A stretch of DNA of 64,000 nucleotides from NCBI GenBank assembly GCA_021432635.1, contig MU270100.1, positions 1-64,000 on the forward strand, written 5' to 3'. The notes below the pieces were generated by a model that made no database searches, was not told where the DNA came from, and worked only from the letters and a program-made list of their open reading frames with translations. Source of the DNA: Thozetella sp. PMI_491. Lineage: Eukaryota; Ascomycota; Sordariomycetes; Chaetosphaeriales; Chaetosphaeriaceae. The position numbers and the translations under genes were made by a program. Positions 43,525 to 54,345 of the stretch are shown piece by piece (the stretch's first letter is position 1; the number at the start of each line of letters is the position of its first letter).

Positions 43525-45144
43525 ATGGCCACTACAGCCGAGAACGTCCAGCAAATCCTGCAAAAGGTTCCCCAGCTGTACCGCGGGCCGGGAGGCGCCG
43601 TGGCGGTTGTGAAAGATGGCGAGCTCGTCGGTGAGCACGTCTGGGGATATGCCAACCTGAACAAGCATATCCCCTTGGCATCGGACACCATCATGCCCAT
43701 CTGCTCCATCTCGAAGCAGATGGTCTGCGGATTGCTGACAGATCTGGAGCGCAACCCCACGCCAGTGATGCGAGAACGAGGTACCGACGCGAAGACTCAG
43801 TTCTCAGACGAGCTGCGCCGCCTTCTACGCCCGGAGTTGTTCGACAACACTGGGCTGGAGCTCCGCCATCTGTGCAACAACCAGTCGGGCATCCGCGACT
43901 ATTGGGCGCTCACCGTGCTTTGGGGTGCCGTTCCCGAGGGCCATTTCTCCATGGAAAAGCACCTCCCTCTTACACTGGATCGGCTCCGATCTTTCCATTT
44001 CAAGCCCGGCACCGAGTATTCCTATTCCAACATCAACTTCAGCATCGTCGGGCTGGTCATGGAGAATGTCACCAAGCAGCCTCTGGCAGAGCTGCTCGCT
44101 GAGCGCATATTCAAGCCGGCGGGCATGGCCACGGCGCAGCTCGGGATACATACCTCCGAGCTGCCTTCTCCATGCGTCGGCTACGAGGGGGACGAGGCTC
44201 ATGGATTCATACCGGCCCTCAACTGCATCGAGTGGGCTGGTGATGCGGGCATCGTAGCCTCGCTCACCGACATGATCAACTATGAAAAGTTCGTGGACCG
44301 CACTCGGGACGACCCCCAGAGCTGGTACCAAACCAACGCTACACCGAAGACGTTTGACGACGGTACTGCCGCCGAGTACGGGTACGGCCTTGCTAGGGTC
44401 ACCGTCGGCGGCGTCTCATTTACCTGCCACGGGGGCGCGCTGCGTGGCTACCGCCTGCATCGGCGCTATGTGCAGAGCGAGAGACTGTCTATCATCGTCC
44501 TGTTCAACTCTGAGGCCGATTCCGGAGGCGCTGCCACATACATTATGAAGAACTTGCTGAGTATCCCAGAGCCAAAGGCGGCTCCTGTCACGCCCAGCTC
44601 GGACTGGTCTGGATATTTCCTGGACCCCGAGACGAAAATGGCAATCGGGGCAGCACACAATGCTGCCACGGGAGAGGTTTCCGTCACGTACCGTGGGGAG
44701 GTCGAGAAGATGAAAGCGACCGGGGCAAACGCTGCCGAGTGCTTGGGTATGACGGCCACGGTCGAGCGAGACGCTCTGCATATCCACAGAATGACTGACA
44801 ACCTCCGTGCCCATGCCCGCCGCATTGCCAAGGCCGATGTGAACGCCAACGACCACGGCCTGCAGGGCGAGTACCGCTGCGAGGAGATTGATTCCGTGTT
44901 TCGCTGCAGTGGCCAGGGCGGCATGCTCTATGGCCATTTTGAAGGGTTTCTGGGCCAGGGCCCCCCGCATCTGATGCGCTGTCTCGGACAAGACGTCTGG
45001 GCACTTTCCTGCCCTCGTAGCATGGATGCGAGACCGCCGGGCGACTGGACTGTAGTGATTCGGCGCGATGAGCAGGGTGCCGTCGCTGGTGTGACGATTG
45101 GCTGCTGGTTGGCTAGGCGGCTTGATTTTATCAGAACCCCGTAG
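43525..45144 (+). CDS. D-aminopeptidase-like serine hydrolase (peptidase family S12)
   Basis: Intronless, 539 residues from the ATG at 43525 (an in-frame ATG at 43402 adds a poorly supported leader). The first ~330 residues are a penicillin-binding-protein/class C beta-lactamase fold with SxxK as SISK (61-64), YxN as YSN (167-169) and HxG as HGG (302-304). Two C-terminal beta-barrel-like domains follow, so length and layout match the three-domain bacterial D-aminopeptidase, which cuts N-terminal D-residues from peptides. The segment MPICSISKQMVCGLLTDLER strongly resembles that family. No signal peptide is seen. The absence of introns and the bacterial look suggest possible lateral origin. Function by homology only; an esterase role is possible. 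Confidence 0.85.
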   Translation: MATTAENVQQILQKVPQLYRGPGGAVAVVKDGELVGEHVWGYANLNKHIPLASDTIMPICSISKQMVCGLLTDLERNPTPVMRERGTDAKTQFSDELRRLLRPELFDNTGLELRHLCNNQSGIRDYWALTVLWGAVPEGHFSMEKHLPLTLDRLRSFHFKPGTEYSYSNINFSIVGLVMENVTKQPLAELLAERIFKPAGMATAQLGIHTSELPSPCVGYEGDEAHGFIPALNCIEWAGDAGIVASLTDMINYEKFVDRTRDDPQSWYQTNATPKTFDDGTAAEYGYGLARVTVGGVSFTCHGGALRGYRLHRRYVQSERLSIIVLFNSEADSGGAATYIMKNLLSIPEPKAAPVTPSSDWSGYFLDPETKMAIGAAHNAATGEVSVTYRGEVEKMKATGANAAECLGMTATVERDALHIHRMTDNLRAHARRIAKADVNANDHGLQGEYRCEEIDSVFRCSGQGGMLYGHFEGFLGQGPPHLMRCLGQDVWALSCPRSMDARPPGDWTVVIRRDEQGAVAGVTIGCWLARRLDFIRTP

Positions 45145-47119
45145 CGTACAGATAGGTTTGTAATGCAGAATCGCTTTCTATCATGCCTTTGAAGGGCTCC
45201 TCGGAGAACGGTCATTGAGTCACATATCCCAGAATTTTCCTTCGAGCCTCCCGAAAGCGATGCCTGCGTCAATATAAACAGTGGTTCAGATTCTCCACGA
45301 GATATATTTTAGTTTTAGGGCCGGCTCCCTCTTCCCTAGCGTATGCAATACAGAGTCCTGTTAGTTTTGCCGGATACATTCCAGGGGATGGAAAGTATTA
45401 TCAAGTAGTAGATCTTTTACTCCTATCCTAGGTCGAATTTCGCGTTTACGGGAAATGCCGGAATGTCTGTGGATCGGCGTTTCTAAGGTCTAGCGTTGCC
45501 GTATGCAGTTCCTTTACCGACCTCCCCAAGAACCTACCTAGTTTATTGGCCTCTTCCCCCTCCCATCAACCTGCCTCTGCTGAGGCCGAATTCTGCAACT
45601 TCAGCCCTCGGGACAGACACAACTTCAGCGCCTTTGGCGAAGAAGTCTGGGCTGTATGGCTATCAACTCCCACCTCGAGGAAGGCGTGGCCCCACACAGG
45701 GGGGGCGGGAGCTTCATGTTCGACCACCATCGCGGATGGCATCGCCACGCCGACCCTGGAGTTCGAGACCCTGGCCACGCGAGTCCAGAGAGGAGTCAGC
45801 GGGGGAGCTGATGATAGTGCATCCTGTCCAAGTACATGACGGACCGACAGACACCCAGAGGGTCCAATCTACTGTAACCGTGAAACCTTCTCAGCTGCTT
45901 CCACTACAATTGGCCGCGGAGACCGCAGTACGTATCGAACGCCATCTCGGCGCAGATCAAGAACAGTCCTGGCTGAACGCATGCACTGCGCCGTGGTGGC
46001 GCGCACGCCACCGGCCGCTCAGCGACCGGTCCGCGGGTCGAACGTCTACATAGTACTATGTCTATGTGGAATCAATAGTAGACGTAGACAGTAATTGCAT
46101 TAAGACTCAATATATAGGCCGGGATATTTGTTTCAACTCGACTCAGCACACTAGGCGAATGACGTGCCAAACCTAGTGACAGGGCGATTCACTCCCAGGG
46201 GCACGGTCACCTGTGACATCGCTTAGAGAGACCATAATTGGACACAAAGCAGGGCACCACAAATTACCAAATGTAGGTATTTACTCGACAAGAGCAATTG
46301 TCCTTAGGGAAGAGACAACTATTGACTATTGCCAATTGGGATATTATTCTAGGAGAGTAGGAATTCACGACATAGATACCGACCCCGAAAAGCCCATGCT
46401 GGCTGCACGATCTACGCCGTCTCCGCCGCCGTTGGAGGGAGGGACGGACTTTTGCATTGAAGGATTCTAGCTGGCATTAGAAACCCCGTGCCCGCCGCCA
46501 ACCCTTGACCAGTACGCCGCGCTTCCGATAGGCATCTCCATCCGAACATTCTTGCCGGGGCGTCGGCCACGACGATAACAAAGGCAGAGATAATACGCTC
46601 GACGGGGCGTCTAAGGGGGTACGGCGCGCCGTAGCCGTGTTTCGATGACGACCTTATGGCACCACTGTCGCTGTTGGCAGGCGACTACCTACGCACGGGC
46701 GAGGCCTGTGTGTTTCAGGTCACGCATCGGGCTTCACTGGAGGAGGAGATACCTAAAGGAGCCACGATGCCTAACCCACATGCTCCCAGGCACCCGCTCA
46801 ATAGAGCGGACGAGCAAAACTAACGAGATGGCCCAGGCGCTAAAAACAAAAGTCTGTCTGGCGGGCGAAGGGGGGCGCGGGAGACGCCCAATATTAGGCC
46901 CCCAATCCGGTGAGGGTCGAGGTGCTGAATAGGCCACGAAGGGGGCCTTTAAGTACCGCCCCATAGGGCGCGTTGGCCAACGGTCATTAGCGTGAGGCAT
47001 GTTGGCGCCGTTCAACCCCTCTCCTCCTCACCCTCACGCCATCTTACGGCTGGCTACTCCACTCCGGCTCCTCATCTGACGCGGAGGAGCTATCTCGAGC
47101 GACGCGGTCTGCAGGCGAA
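45145..47119. other. Intergenic region of about 2 kb
   Basis: No gene supported. The plus-strand frame at 45496-46053 (185 codons, Pro/Arg/Ser-rich) and the frame at 46213-46470 have no domain or splice support. The sequence just before 47120 is GC-rich and probably promoter. A short inverted arrangement (ctatgtctatgtgg / agacgtagacag) is seen near 46060-46090. Confidence 0.5.
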
Positions 47120-49352
47120 ATGGCTCGCGAAGAGTACTCCAACCCTCCCCAGGCGCCCCTGGCCTTCACGGCAACCGCCGACACCATCGCCCGGGAGACG
47201 GCCAGAATATGCGCCTCGACTAACAGCCTTCTCGACCGGCTCACGGCCTCGGTCACGCCCGAGGAGGCCACCTTTGAGACGGTCATGCAGCCGCTGGCCG
47301 AGGACGAGAACCAGCGCATTATCGCCTCGAGCATCGTCAGCCTTTATCTCAAGGTGTCGCCCGATGCAGCGCTGCGCGAGGCCTCGGCTGAGGCCGAGAA
47401 GCAGCTGGGCCATTTTATGATTGACTGCTGGACACGCGAGGACATCTTTCGGCTGGTCGACGCCGTGTTCCAGAAGAACGAGCCCGTGGACCCGGAGAGC
47501 CGTAAGCTGCTGACTGAGTGGCATCGGAAGTTCATCCGCAACGGAATGGCCCTGGCCTCCCGGGCCGACAAAGAAAAGCTGAAGGAGATCCAGAAGCGGC
47601 TGAGCAACATCACCACCGAGTTCAGCAAGAACCTCGACGACGAGCCGGACCCCGTCTGCTGGTTCACCCCCGAGCAGCTTGACGGCCTCCCGGACGACAT
47701 AATGGGGGAGCTAGAGGCCGGTACCGGAGAGTATGACGGGAGGCTCAAAATCGTCCTCAAAGGTCGTGCATTCGACAAGCTAGCGGCATTTGGCAAGAAT
47801 CCCGAATCGAGGAAGAAGATCTTTCTGCGCTCCAGGACAAAGGTATGTGCGCCCCATCCCCGACTAATTAGTCGACAGCCACCGTGCCGCCTTAACCGCG
47901 TGGTGTCTCCCCCCCCGAGGCTGACAGCTGGGGTTTCTCAGGGCGAAAAGAATGTCCCGCTCTTCCAAGAGGGCGTGTCGCTGCGGCAGTCCGCCGCCCA
48001 GCTTCTCGGTTACGCGAACCATGCAGACTTCCAGCTCGAGGAGAAGATGGCCAAGAACTACTCGGCAGTGATGCGGCTGCTCGAGGACCTTCGGGAACGC
48101 ACCCTGCGACACAAAGTTGCGGAGCTAGAGCAGCTTTTCGAGCTCAAGCGCGCCGAACGCGCCTCGCTAGGCCTTCCCGAGGAGGAGCTGCTGCCGTGGG
48201 ATCAGGCTTACTACACACGTATCCAGTCCGAGCAAGGCTTCGCCGTCGACCACCAGAAGATAGCCGAGTACTTCCCCCTGCATCCCACCGTGGCGTCGAT
48301 GGTCAAGATCTTCGGTGATCTCTTTGGCTTTGTATTCGTCGAGATCACCGCCGAGGACCGCGACCGGCTCTCGACGACGGGCAAAGGCGCCGATCTGATA
48401 TGGCACGAGGACGTGATGCTCTACAGCGTTTGGAACAGCCCGGAGGAAGGTGGCGAGTTTGCGGGCTACCTGTATCTCGATTTGCTCGCCCGCGACGGAA
48501 AGTACGGTGGCCTCCAGTGCTATGCCGTGCAGCTCGGCTTCACGCAGCAAGACGGCCGGCGCAACTACCCGTCCACGGCGCTTTTCACGAGCTTCCCGCG
48601 GCCGGCCAAGGATAAGCCAGCACTGCTGACCCATAAGGAAACCACGCTACTCTTCCACGAGCTAGGGCACGGTATGCACGACCTCGCGGGCCGCAGCCGG
48701 TATGCGCGCTTCCACGGCGCCGAGACAGCAGGCGACTTCAACGAGGCACCGAGCCAGATGCTTGAGAACTGGTGCTGGGCTCGCGCGGGCCTTCAGCGGC
48801 TGAGCTCGCACTACCAAACTGGCGAGCCGCTGCCAGACGAGATGATAGACACTCTCCTAGAGACTAAGAACGTGAACGCTGCTCTGACTCTGTTGCCGCA
48901 GCTGCGCATGTGCTTGTTTGATATGGAAATACATTCTGCCGGAGGGCCGGACGGCATCGATGTCGCAGAGGTGTATCTCAAGTATCGTGACATAATTCTG
49001 AAGGGTGCGGAAGACAAGTATGCTATTTTTGTTGATCCCACCATCCCAGTCAGCCTCCCTCAGGGGCCGTGCCCGCGCTAACTGTGACTGCAGGCATGGG
49101 TATGCCACATATAGACATCTCTTCAATGGCTACGACGCCGGGATGTACAGTTATCTATGGTCAAAGGTGCATGCTATGGACATGTTTGACACGGCGTTCA
49201 AGAAGGACCCGTTGGACTCGACGGTGGGGCGGCGGTACCGTCACATGGTGCTAGAGAAGGGAGCGACGCAGGATGAGATGAAGACGCTGGTGGAATTTCT
49301 CGGGCGGGAGCCCAAGTCGGACGCATTCTTCCTCAACTTGGGGCTGGATTAA
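47120..49352 (+). CDS. M3-family zinc oligopeptidase (thimet oligopeptidase / saccharolysin type)
   Basis: Three exons, 47120-47842, 47942-49017 and 49094-49352, join in phase to 685 residues, the usual length for the family. The zinc site is HELGHGMHDL (ligands His 480 and 484, catalytic Glu 481), with the third ligand Glu about 509 in GDFNEAPSQMLENW. The C-terminal HGYATYRHLFNGYDAGMYSY segment, which closes the substrate channel, is restored only by splicing at GTATGC ... GACTGCAG. The enzyme cleaves short peptides in the cytosol. The N-terminus (MAREEYSNPPQAPLAF) carries no mitochondrial presequence, so it fits the cytosolic thimet type rather than the mitochondrial intermediate peptidase. 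Third of the plus-strand peptidase trio. Confidence 0.93.
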
Positions 49353-50401
49353 CCGTTTCATACCTACCTCGCTTCCTAGGATGAAGAGTATCCCAAACCT
49401 CAAGCCTCGCATCTCAACTATGCATGAGCAGACCTCGACGGACGGCTGAAAATATACAGACGCCAGTCCGTGGCCCCCCAATTTCCTGCTCGAGGCCATA
49501 TACTTTGTGGGCTTCCATACAGAGAAGTTGCCGCTCTCAACGTGCGCGGCAGTTACCTGCCGATGGTCATCATCTCCGGTGAAGGGCAGCTAAGGACGCC
49601 GCTTGGGCACTAGGTTCAGTGCTAGTGATTTAAAGACCAGATCGCGACAGATGGCACAGCACTACCCCGATCGCCCGTAGCATTTCGTCCGATCACCTTT
49701 GCGAAGATCGCTTTGTCTTTTCACCATCCCGCCGGGACGGTTTAGATCATGCGCAGGCTCGAGGAATCCCAGGCGACAGAAGGGACGAGACGACGTTACG
49801 CGAAACCGATCTCAAGATGTTGCCCCGGAGCGATATTTTAACAACGCCAGCCAGCCGGTCGGTACATGACTAGCGCGGTCGCGGATTGTAGTCTCACTCC
49901 TCCTGTTCGCATTAGATTGTTTCACTCTGCAGCCCGCCGCCGCTGCAGAACCCCGGGCACAGGTCAACCGGCAGCTTGTCCCCAGGCCCATTCCCGCCAC
50001 GCGCGTACCTGCAGCCAGGGGCATTCCCTGTCGCTGATCTTCCGCGGCACTTGGTCTCCCCGCTATTGGGAGGCTACAGAGTAGGCCCGAGACCAAGGAC
50101 GTGGTAATCCGCACCCGCGGTGATCGGCCCAGTGCGCCGTCCTGGCGCTACGGTGGACTAATTTAGCTTGATACATGGACTTGACATTGAGACATCTGAT
50201 TGTCGATCGGCATGAGGGCCGAGCCAGCAGTGGCGGGCGATATAGCACCGTCTGTGTGCCCGATGGCGCCCTTCTGGAACTTTTCTTTTTTTTTCTCTTC
50301 GTCTTCCATCCAAGTCATCTGCACCCACGAGTCAGACCCAGCTGACAGACGCCCTTCCCGCCCGAGTTCTTGGCCGTTGGGGGCCAGCGCGCCGCGCGTC
50401 G
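49353..50401. other. Intergenic region
   Basis: About 1 kb between the M3 peptidase and the rhodopsin-fold gene. Short frames on both strands lack domains. A T-rich run (cttttcttttttttttctc) lies near 50279-50297, about 110 nt before the next start, as in many fungal promoters. Confidence 0.5.
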
Positions 50402-51688
50402 ATGTCGGGCACCTCCGACTCTCCGAGCAGTACCGAATACAATGGAGGAGGACTGCTGGTGACATCGGTCTTCCTGCTCACCACTACAACCATCTCGGTG
50501 GCGTTGCGATTTTTCATCCGCATTCGGATCACAAAGGGGCTCGAATGGGACGACTGGTTGATGCTGATTTCGCAGGTAGGCAATTGTTTGGATGTCGCCC
50601 CTGGATGGCGTGTTCTGACAGGCAGTTCATTCAGGGTATTTTTGTGACATCATGTACCTTCATCCTTCTCGGCCTCCGATTCGGCATGGGCCATCACAAT
50701 GCCTTCTTGCCCGTTCCCCAACAAGTCGAGGCCCTCAAGGTGAGCCCTAATTCTTTTCTCCCTCTGAATCTAGACGCTGCAGTCAAGCTGACAACTTCCC
50801 CTGCAGTACCAAGTCCTCGCAACCATGACCTACATTGCCGACATGATGTTCATCAAGCTTAGCATCGGCTTCTTCCTCCTCCGACTCGCCATCCAGCGCC
50901 GCTATGCCTATATCCTCTGGACCACCATGGTCATCGTGTTTATCTGGTCGGCTGTGTTGTTCTTCTGGGATGTCTTCCTGTGTACCCCCGTGGCTGCTCA
51001 GTGGGACTTCAGAATTCTTGATCAAACTTGTGCCTCACCTGAGGCACAGATCAGCGCTGCATATTCACTATCGGTCCTGTGCATATTGACAGATTGGCTC
51101 TATGCGCTGCTTCCCATCGCCATCATATGGAGCATCCAGATGGATTTGACAAAACGTCTTGCAGTTGTGTGCATCCTTGCCCTCGGGGTCTTGTAAGGAA
51201 CAAGTGTGGCATCGAGCTTATCGTGGGTGCTAACCATTTCAACAGTGCCAGCGTTGCCACTATCATCCGACTCACTTTCCTCGCCAACCTTGTTGAGGTA
51301 GACGATATTCTCTGTACGTGATACAAGGCCGACTTCTTGCTCGCAGAGGCTAACATTGCATCATGCAGTTGCCGGCACGGATCCTATGATCTGGACATTA
51401 GTTGAGCCTGGGGTCGCCATAATTGCGGGCTCACTTGTAACGATCCGGCCCCTGCTGCGCGCCTTTGGATGCCCCGGATTCCGGACGAGGACGTCTATGT
51501 ACATCCCCGACCATCACTCCCTCACATTCCGTTATGTGAGCCCGCTCGTCGATGATGTACCAGGAGCGGCTGTCGATGATCAGACCCCCGGGCATAATGC
51601 TGCATTGTCTCAAACATCGAGCCACTCTGGCGCACGCACTATTGCGGGAAATAAAAGCATTGGCAGCGAGCGGGATATTCTCAGCTAA
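50402..51688 (+). CDS. Seven-transmembrane fungal rhodopsin-domain protein (PTH11-related)
   Basis: Five exons, 50402-50575, 50626-50739, 50807-51192, 51246-51313 and 51369-51688, join in phase to 353 residues. Seven hydrophobic spans can be traced, for example LLVTSVFLLTTTTISVAL, FIQGIFVTSCTFILLGLRFG and YILWTTMVIVFIWSAVLFFW. Family marks are RIRITKGLEWDDWLMLIS after span 1, CTPVAAQWD in the loop, the LTDWLYALLPIAIIWSIQM span and EPGVAIIAGSLVTIRPLLR at the last span. The C-terminal ~70 residues are Ser-rich and cytosolic. The wider family is called GPCR-like and includes PTH11, but this protein lacks the eight-cysteine CFEM domain. No ligand is known. Confidence 0.9.
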
Positions 51689-52856
51689 AAAGCAATAATA
51701 CGATAATAGATAACTGGACGAGCTCAAGAATCGGCGGGTTGACTCCGCCAGTTGTATATAATTAGTGCGCGTGGATAGCCACAGCGCAAGATGGGGTTGC
51801 ACTTTTAGTCAACCCCCTGGCGCCAACCTAGCCTACCACAAGCGAGTCCCGGTGGGTAAATAGGTCGCGTCACGAATGATACCCCATAGACGGAGTTACA
51901 AGGCAGCTCGAGCAGCCTCGCGGTAAGGCTGCAATATATACACTTAAATAGCACCTACTCAGATACACCACATCTAGGCTCTGCGTCACCGTCTCGGCGA
52001 AAGGGAGAGATCCACCCTACTACGTATACCCTCTTGCATCTACGTTGGACTCACAAGCAAGTTAGAGAAAAAATTTCCTGTTGCTCAGCATGTCGGCTGT
52101 TTAGGGACCTAGACGGCCTATGACGGAAATAGACGGGGAGTGTAAGGATTGCTCCTTAACGTGGCTTAGGAGTTGTTACCAAGTTAGGAAGACTTTGGGC
52201 AACGAGGAGACGGGCTTGCTCACGCCTTAGACCGCTCGGCCAATTAACCACCGATGATCACCAACAACATTATTTATGTAGTTATTCATACCTTTATGGG
52301 AAAGTTAGGTGAACTTAGCTCGGTCTCGTGCCCATTTTCACTGGGGAGGGAACACACATCTCATATCAGAACAACAAAAAGGCGAGCTTTCTCACATAAT
52401 GAGGTAAAATGCACTAAAGGACATACGGTATTCAAACCAGCTAGTAGGGATAGGAACTCGCTAAATGCCATCTATCCGAACGCAGAACTCGAGCGCTTAG
52501 GCCCGAGTATATCACGTTACTTTAACCAGCACCTGGTCAACGACAGCTGGTAGGCATTTCTCCGCATTGCAACTCTGTGGGGTTGCAGGTCTCCAGTGGG
52601 GAAGCGCAGGGGCCACATTCCACTCAAACCAGGCTAGCTTCGGTGGAATCCGGGATTTTTCGGCGATGGGGATTGGCCTACATAAACACCGACCACAGCC
52701 GGCAGAGGCCTGAATTCAATGTGACGTAGAGCCGAGTATAGCAGCGCATCGCGGATTGGGATCTCACCTGCCGTGTTTACTTCTCTTGACCACACCTACG
52801 GCCTCAAACCTCCCCTCTCCTTTCGCTTTCTTGTTTTCGCCACCCTCCGGCGCACT
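51689..52856. other. Intergenic region with a partial tRNA-like sequence
   Basis: About 1.2 kb with no protein gene supported; the plus-strand frame at 52254-52553 has no domain. A tRNA-Leu-like 5' fragment on the minus strand is listed separately. The last ~150 bp, before the glutaryl-CoA dehydrogenase start, are CT-rich and probably core promoter. Confidence 0.5.
52208..52249 (-). other. tRNA-Leu-like 5' fragment (relic)
   Basis: The minus strand reads GGTTAATTGGCCGAGCGG followed by TCTAAGGCG. This matches the acceptor strand, D-arm and Pol III A-box of eukaryotic tRNA-Leu (pattern TGGCCGAGCGGTCTAAGGC). The following ~100 nt have no Leu-type anticodon arm, no GGTTCGAATCC-type T-arm or B-box, and no 3' acceptor strand pairing with GGTTAAT. 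It is therefore a truncated copy, perhaps a tRNA-derived fragment or remnant of a tRNA-related SINE. Confidence 0.45.
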
Positions 52857-53430
52857 ATGGCCTTTCAATCGCTCGCCCGGCCCCTCCTGAGGAGGGGACT
52901 AGCGGTCTCGAGACAGAGCCGACTGGCGTCCACGCGACCAGTCTTCCAGTGGGACGACCCCCTTGGCCTGCAGCACATGCTCACAGATGAGGAGCGTGCA
53001 ATCCAGGAGACAGCGCACTCATACTGCCAGGAGAAGCTGCTTCCCCGGGTGCTTGACGCCTACCGGAACGAGCACTATGACCGAAACATCTTGAGAGAGA
53101 TGGGCGAGCTGGGCCTCCTGGGCGCCACCATCGAGGGCTACGGCTGCCCGGGCGTCGGAAGCGTCGCCTCGGGCCTCATCACGCGCGAGGTGGAGCGGGT
53201 CGACTCTGGCTACCGTTCCGGCATGTCGGTGCAGAGCTCGTTGGTCATGGGCCCGATCGCGGAGCACGGGTCCGAGGAGCAGAAGCAGCGGTGGCTCGAG
53301 AAGCTCGCCCGCGGCGAGCTCGTCGGCTGCTTCGGCCTGACGGAGCCGAACCACGGCTCCGACCCGGGCTCGATGGAGACGACGGCTAGGCCGCACCCCA
53401 CCAAGAATGGCTACTACCTGCTCACGGGCG

Positions 53431-53461
<31 letters not shown>

Positions 53462-54119
53462 TGACCTGCTGGTGGTCTGGGCCAAGCTCGACGGCAAGAT
53501 CCGAGGCTTCGTGATCGAGCGGGACCAGTGCGAGCCCGGCACGCTCGAGACTCCCGCCATCAAGAACAAGAACGGCCTGCGCGCCTCCATCACGGGCATG
53601 ATCCAGCTCGCGGACTGTGCGGTCCCGGCCGAGAACATGCTCCCGCACGTCGAGGGTCTCAAGGGGCCTTTCAGCTGCCTCAACTCGGCCCGCTACGGCA
53701 TCGCCTGGGGCGTGATGGGCGCGCTGGAGGATGCGCTCGACCGGGCGCGGACGTACGCGCTAGAGCGCAAGCAGTTCAAGAACCCGCTGGCCAAGTACCA
53801 GCTGATCCAGAAGAAGCTTGCCGACGCGTCGACCGACGCCGCCTACGGCCTCCTGGCCGCGTACCAGATCGGCCGGCTCAAAGACGAGGGCAAGGCGGCC
53901 CCCGAGATGATCTCGATGATCAAGCGCCAGAACTGCGACCGCGCGCTGGTGGGCGCCCGCAACCTGCAGGAGATCTTTGGCGGCAACGCCGCGAGCGACG
54001 AGTACCACATCGGGCGCCACGTCGCCAACCTGTATGTCACGCAGACCTACGAAGGCCAGAGCGACATTCACGCCTTGATCTTGGGCCGCGCCATCACGGG
54101 TCTCCAGGCGTTTTTCTAG
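52857..54119 (+). CDS. Glutaryl-CoA dehydrogenase, mitochondrial (acyl-CoA dehydrogenase family)
   Basis: Intronless, GC-rich, 420 residues. The start at 52857 ([20 protein letters not shown]) gives an Arg-rich presequence without acids; an ATG at 52773 adds a less likely leader. Acyl-CoA dehydrogenase motifs: [20 protein letters not shown], the [20 protein letters not shown] segment, [19 protein letters not shown], and [19 protein letters not shown] with catalytic base Glu about 399. The glutaryl-specific pattern ([19 protein letters not shown] at the mature N-terminus and the C-terminal [12 protein letters not shown]) fits GCDH well. The enzyme oxidises and decarboxylates glutaryl-CoA to crotonyl-CoA in lysine and tryptophan breakdown in the matrix. 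It faces a Zn2Cys6 gene tail-to-tail. Confidence 0.93.
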
Positions 54120-54345
54120 ATGGCATTGTCGTCCCATTCGCAGCGATTGTCCATATCTGTGTATAGTACCTAAACCCGAAGTGACGGGTCGAAACTGCAT
54201 AGCAACCTTCGTCTTCGGGATCAATAAAAAAAGCTAAATGGATATATTTATATGTGTACATGTATAGCATCTCTTTACACCAAGCCATAGGCCTTCAGAT
54301 GCATCATAGGTCCTCAGATGGGGAAGATGTGCCATCGTGAGATGG

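Noticed and set aside
45496-46053. 185-codon plus-strand frame between two peptidase genes
   Set aside because: Pro/Arg/Ser-rich, overlaps another frame, no domain.
53019-53648. 209-codon antisense frame inside glutaryl-CoA dehydrogenase
   Set aside because: Mirror of a GC-rich coding region; the sense frame has complete enzyme motifs.
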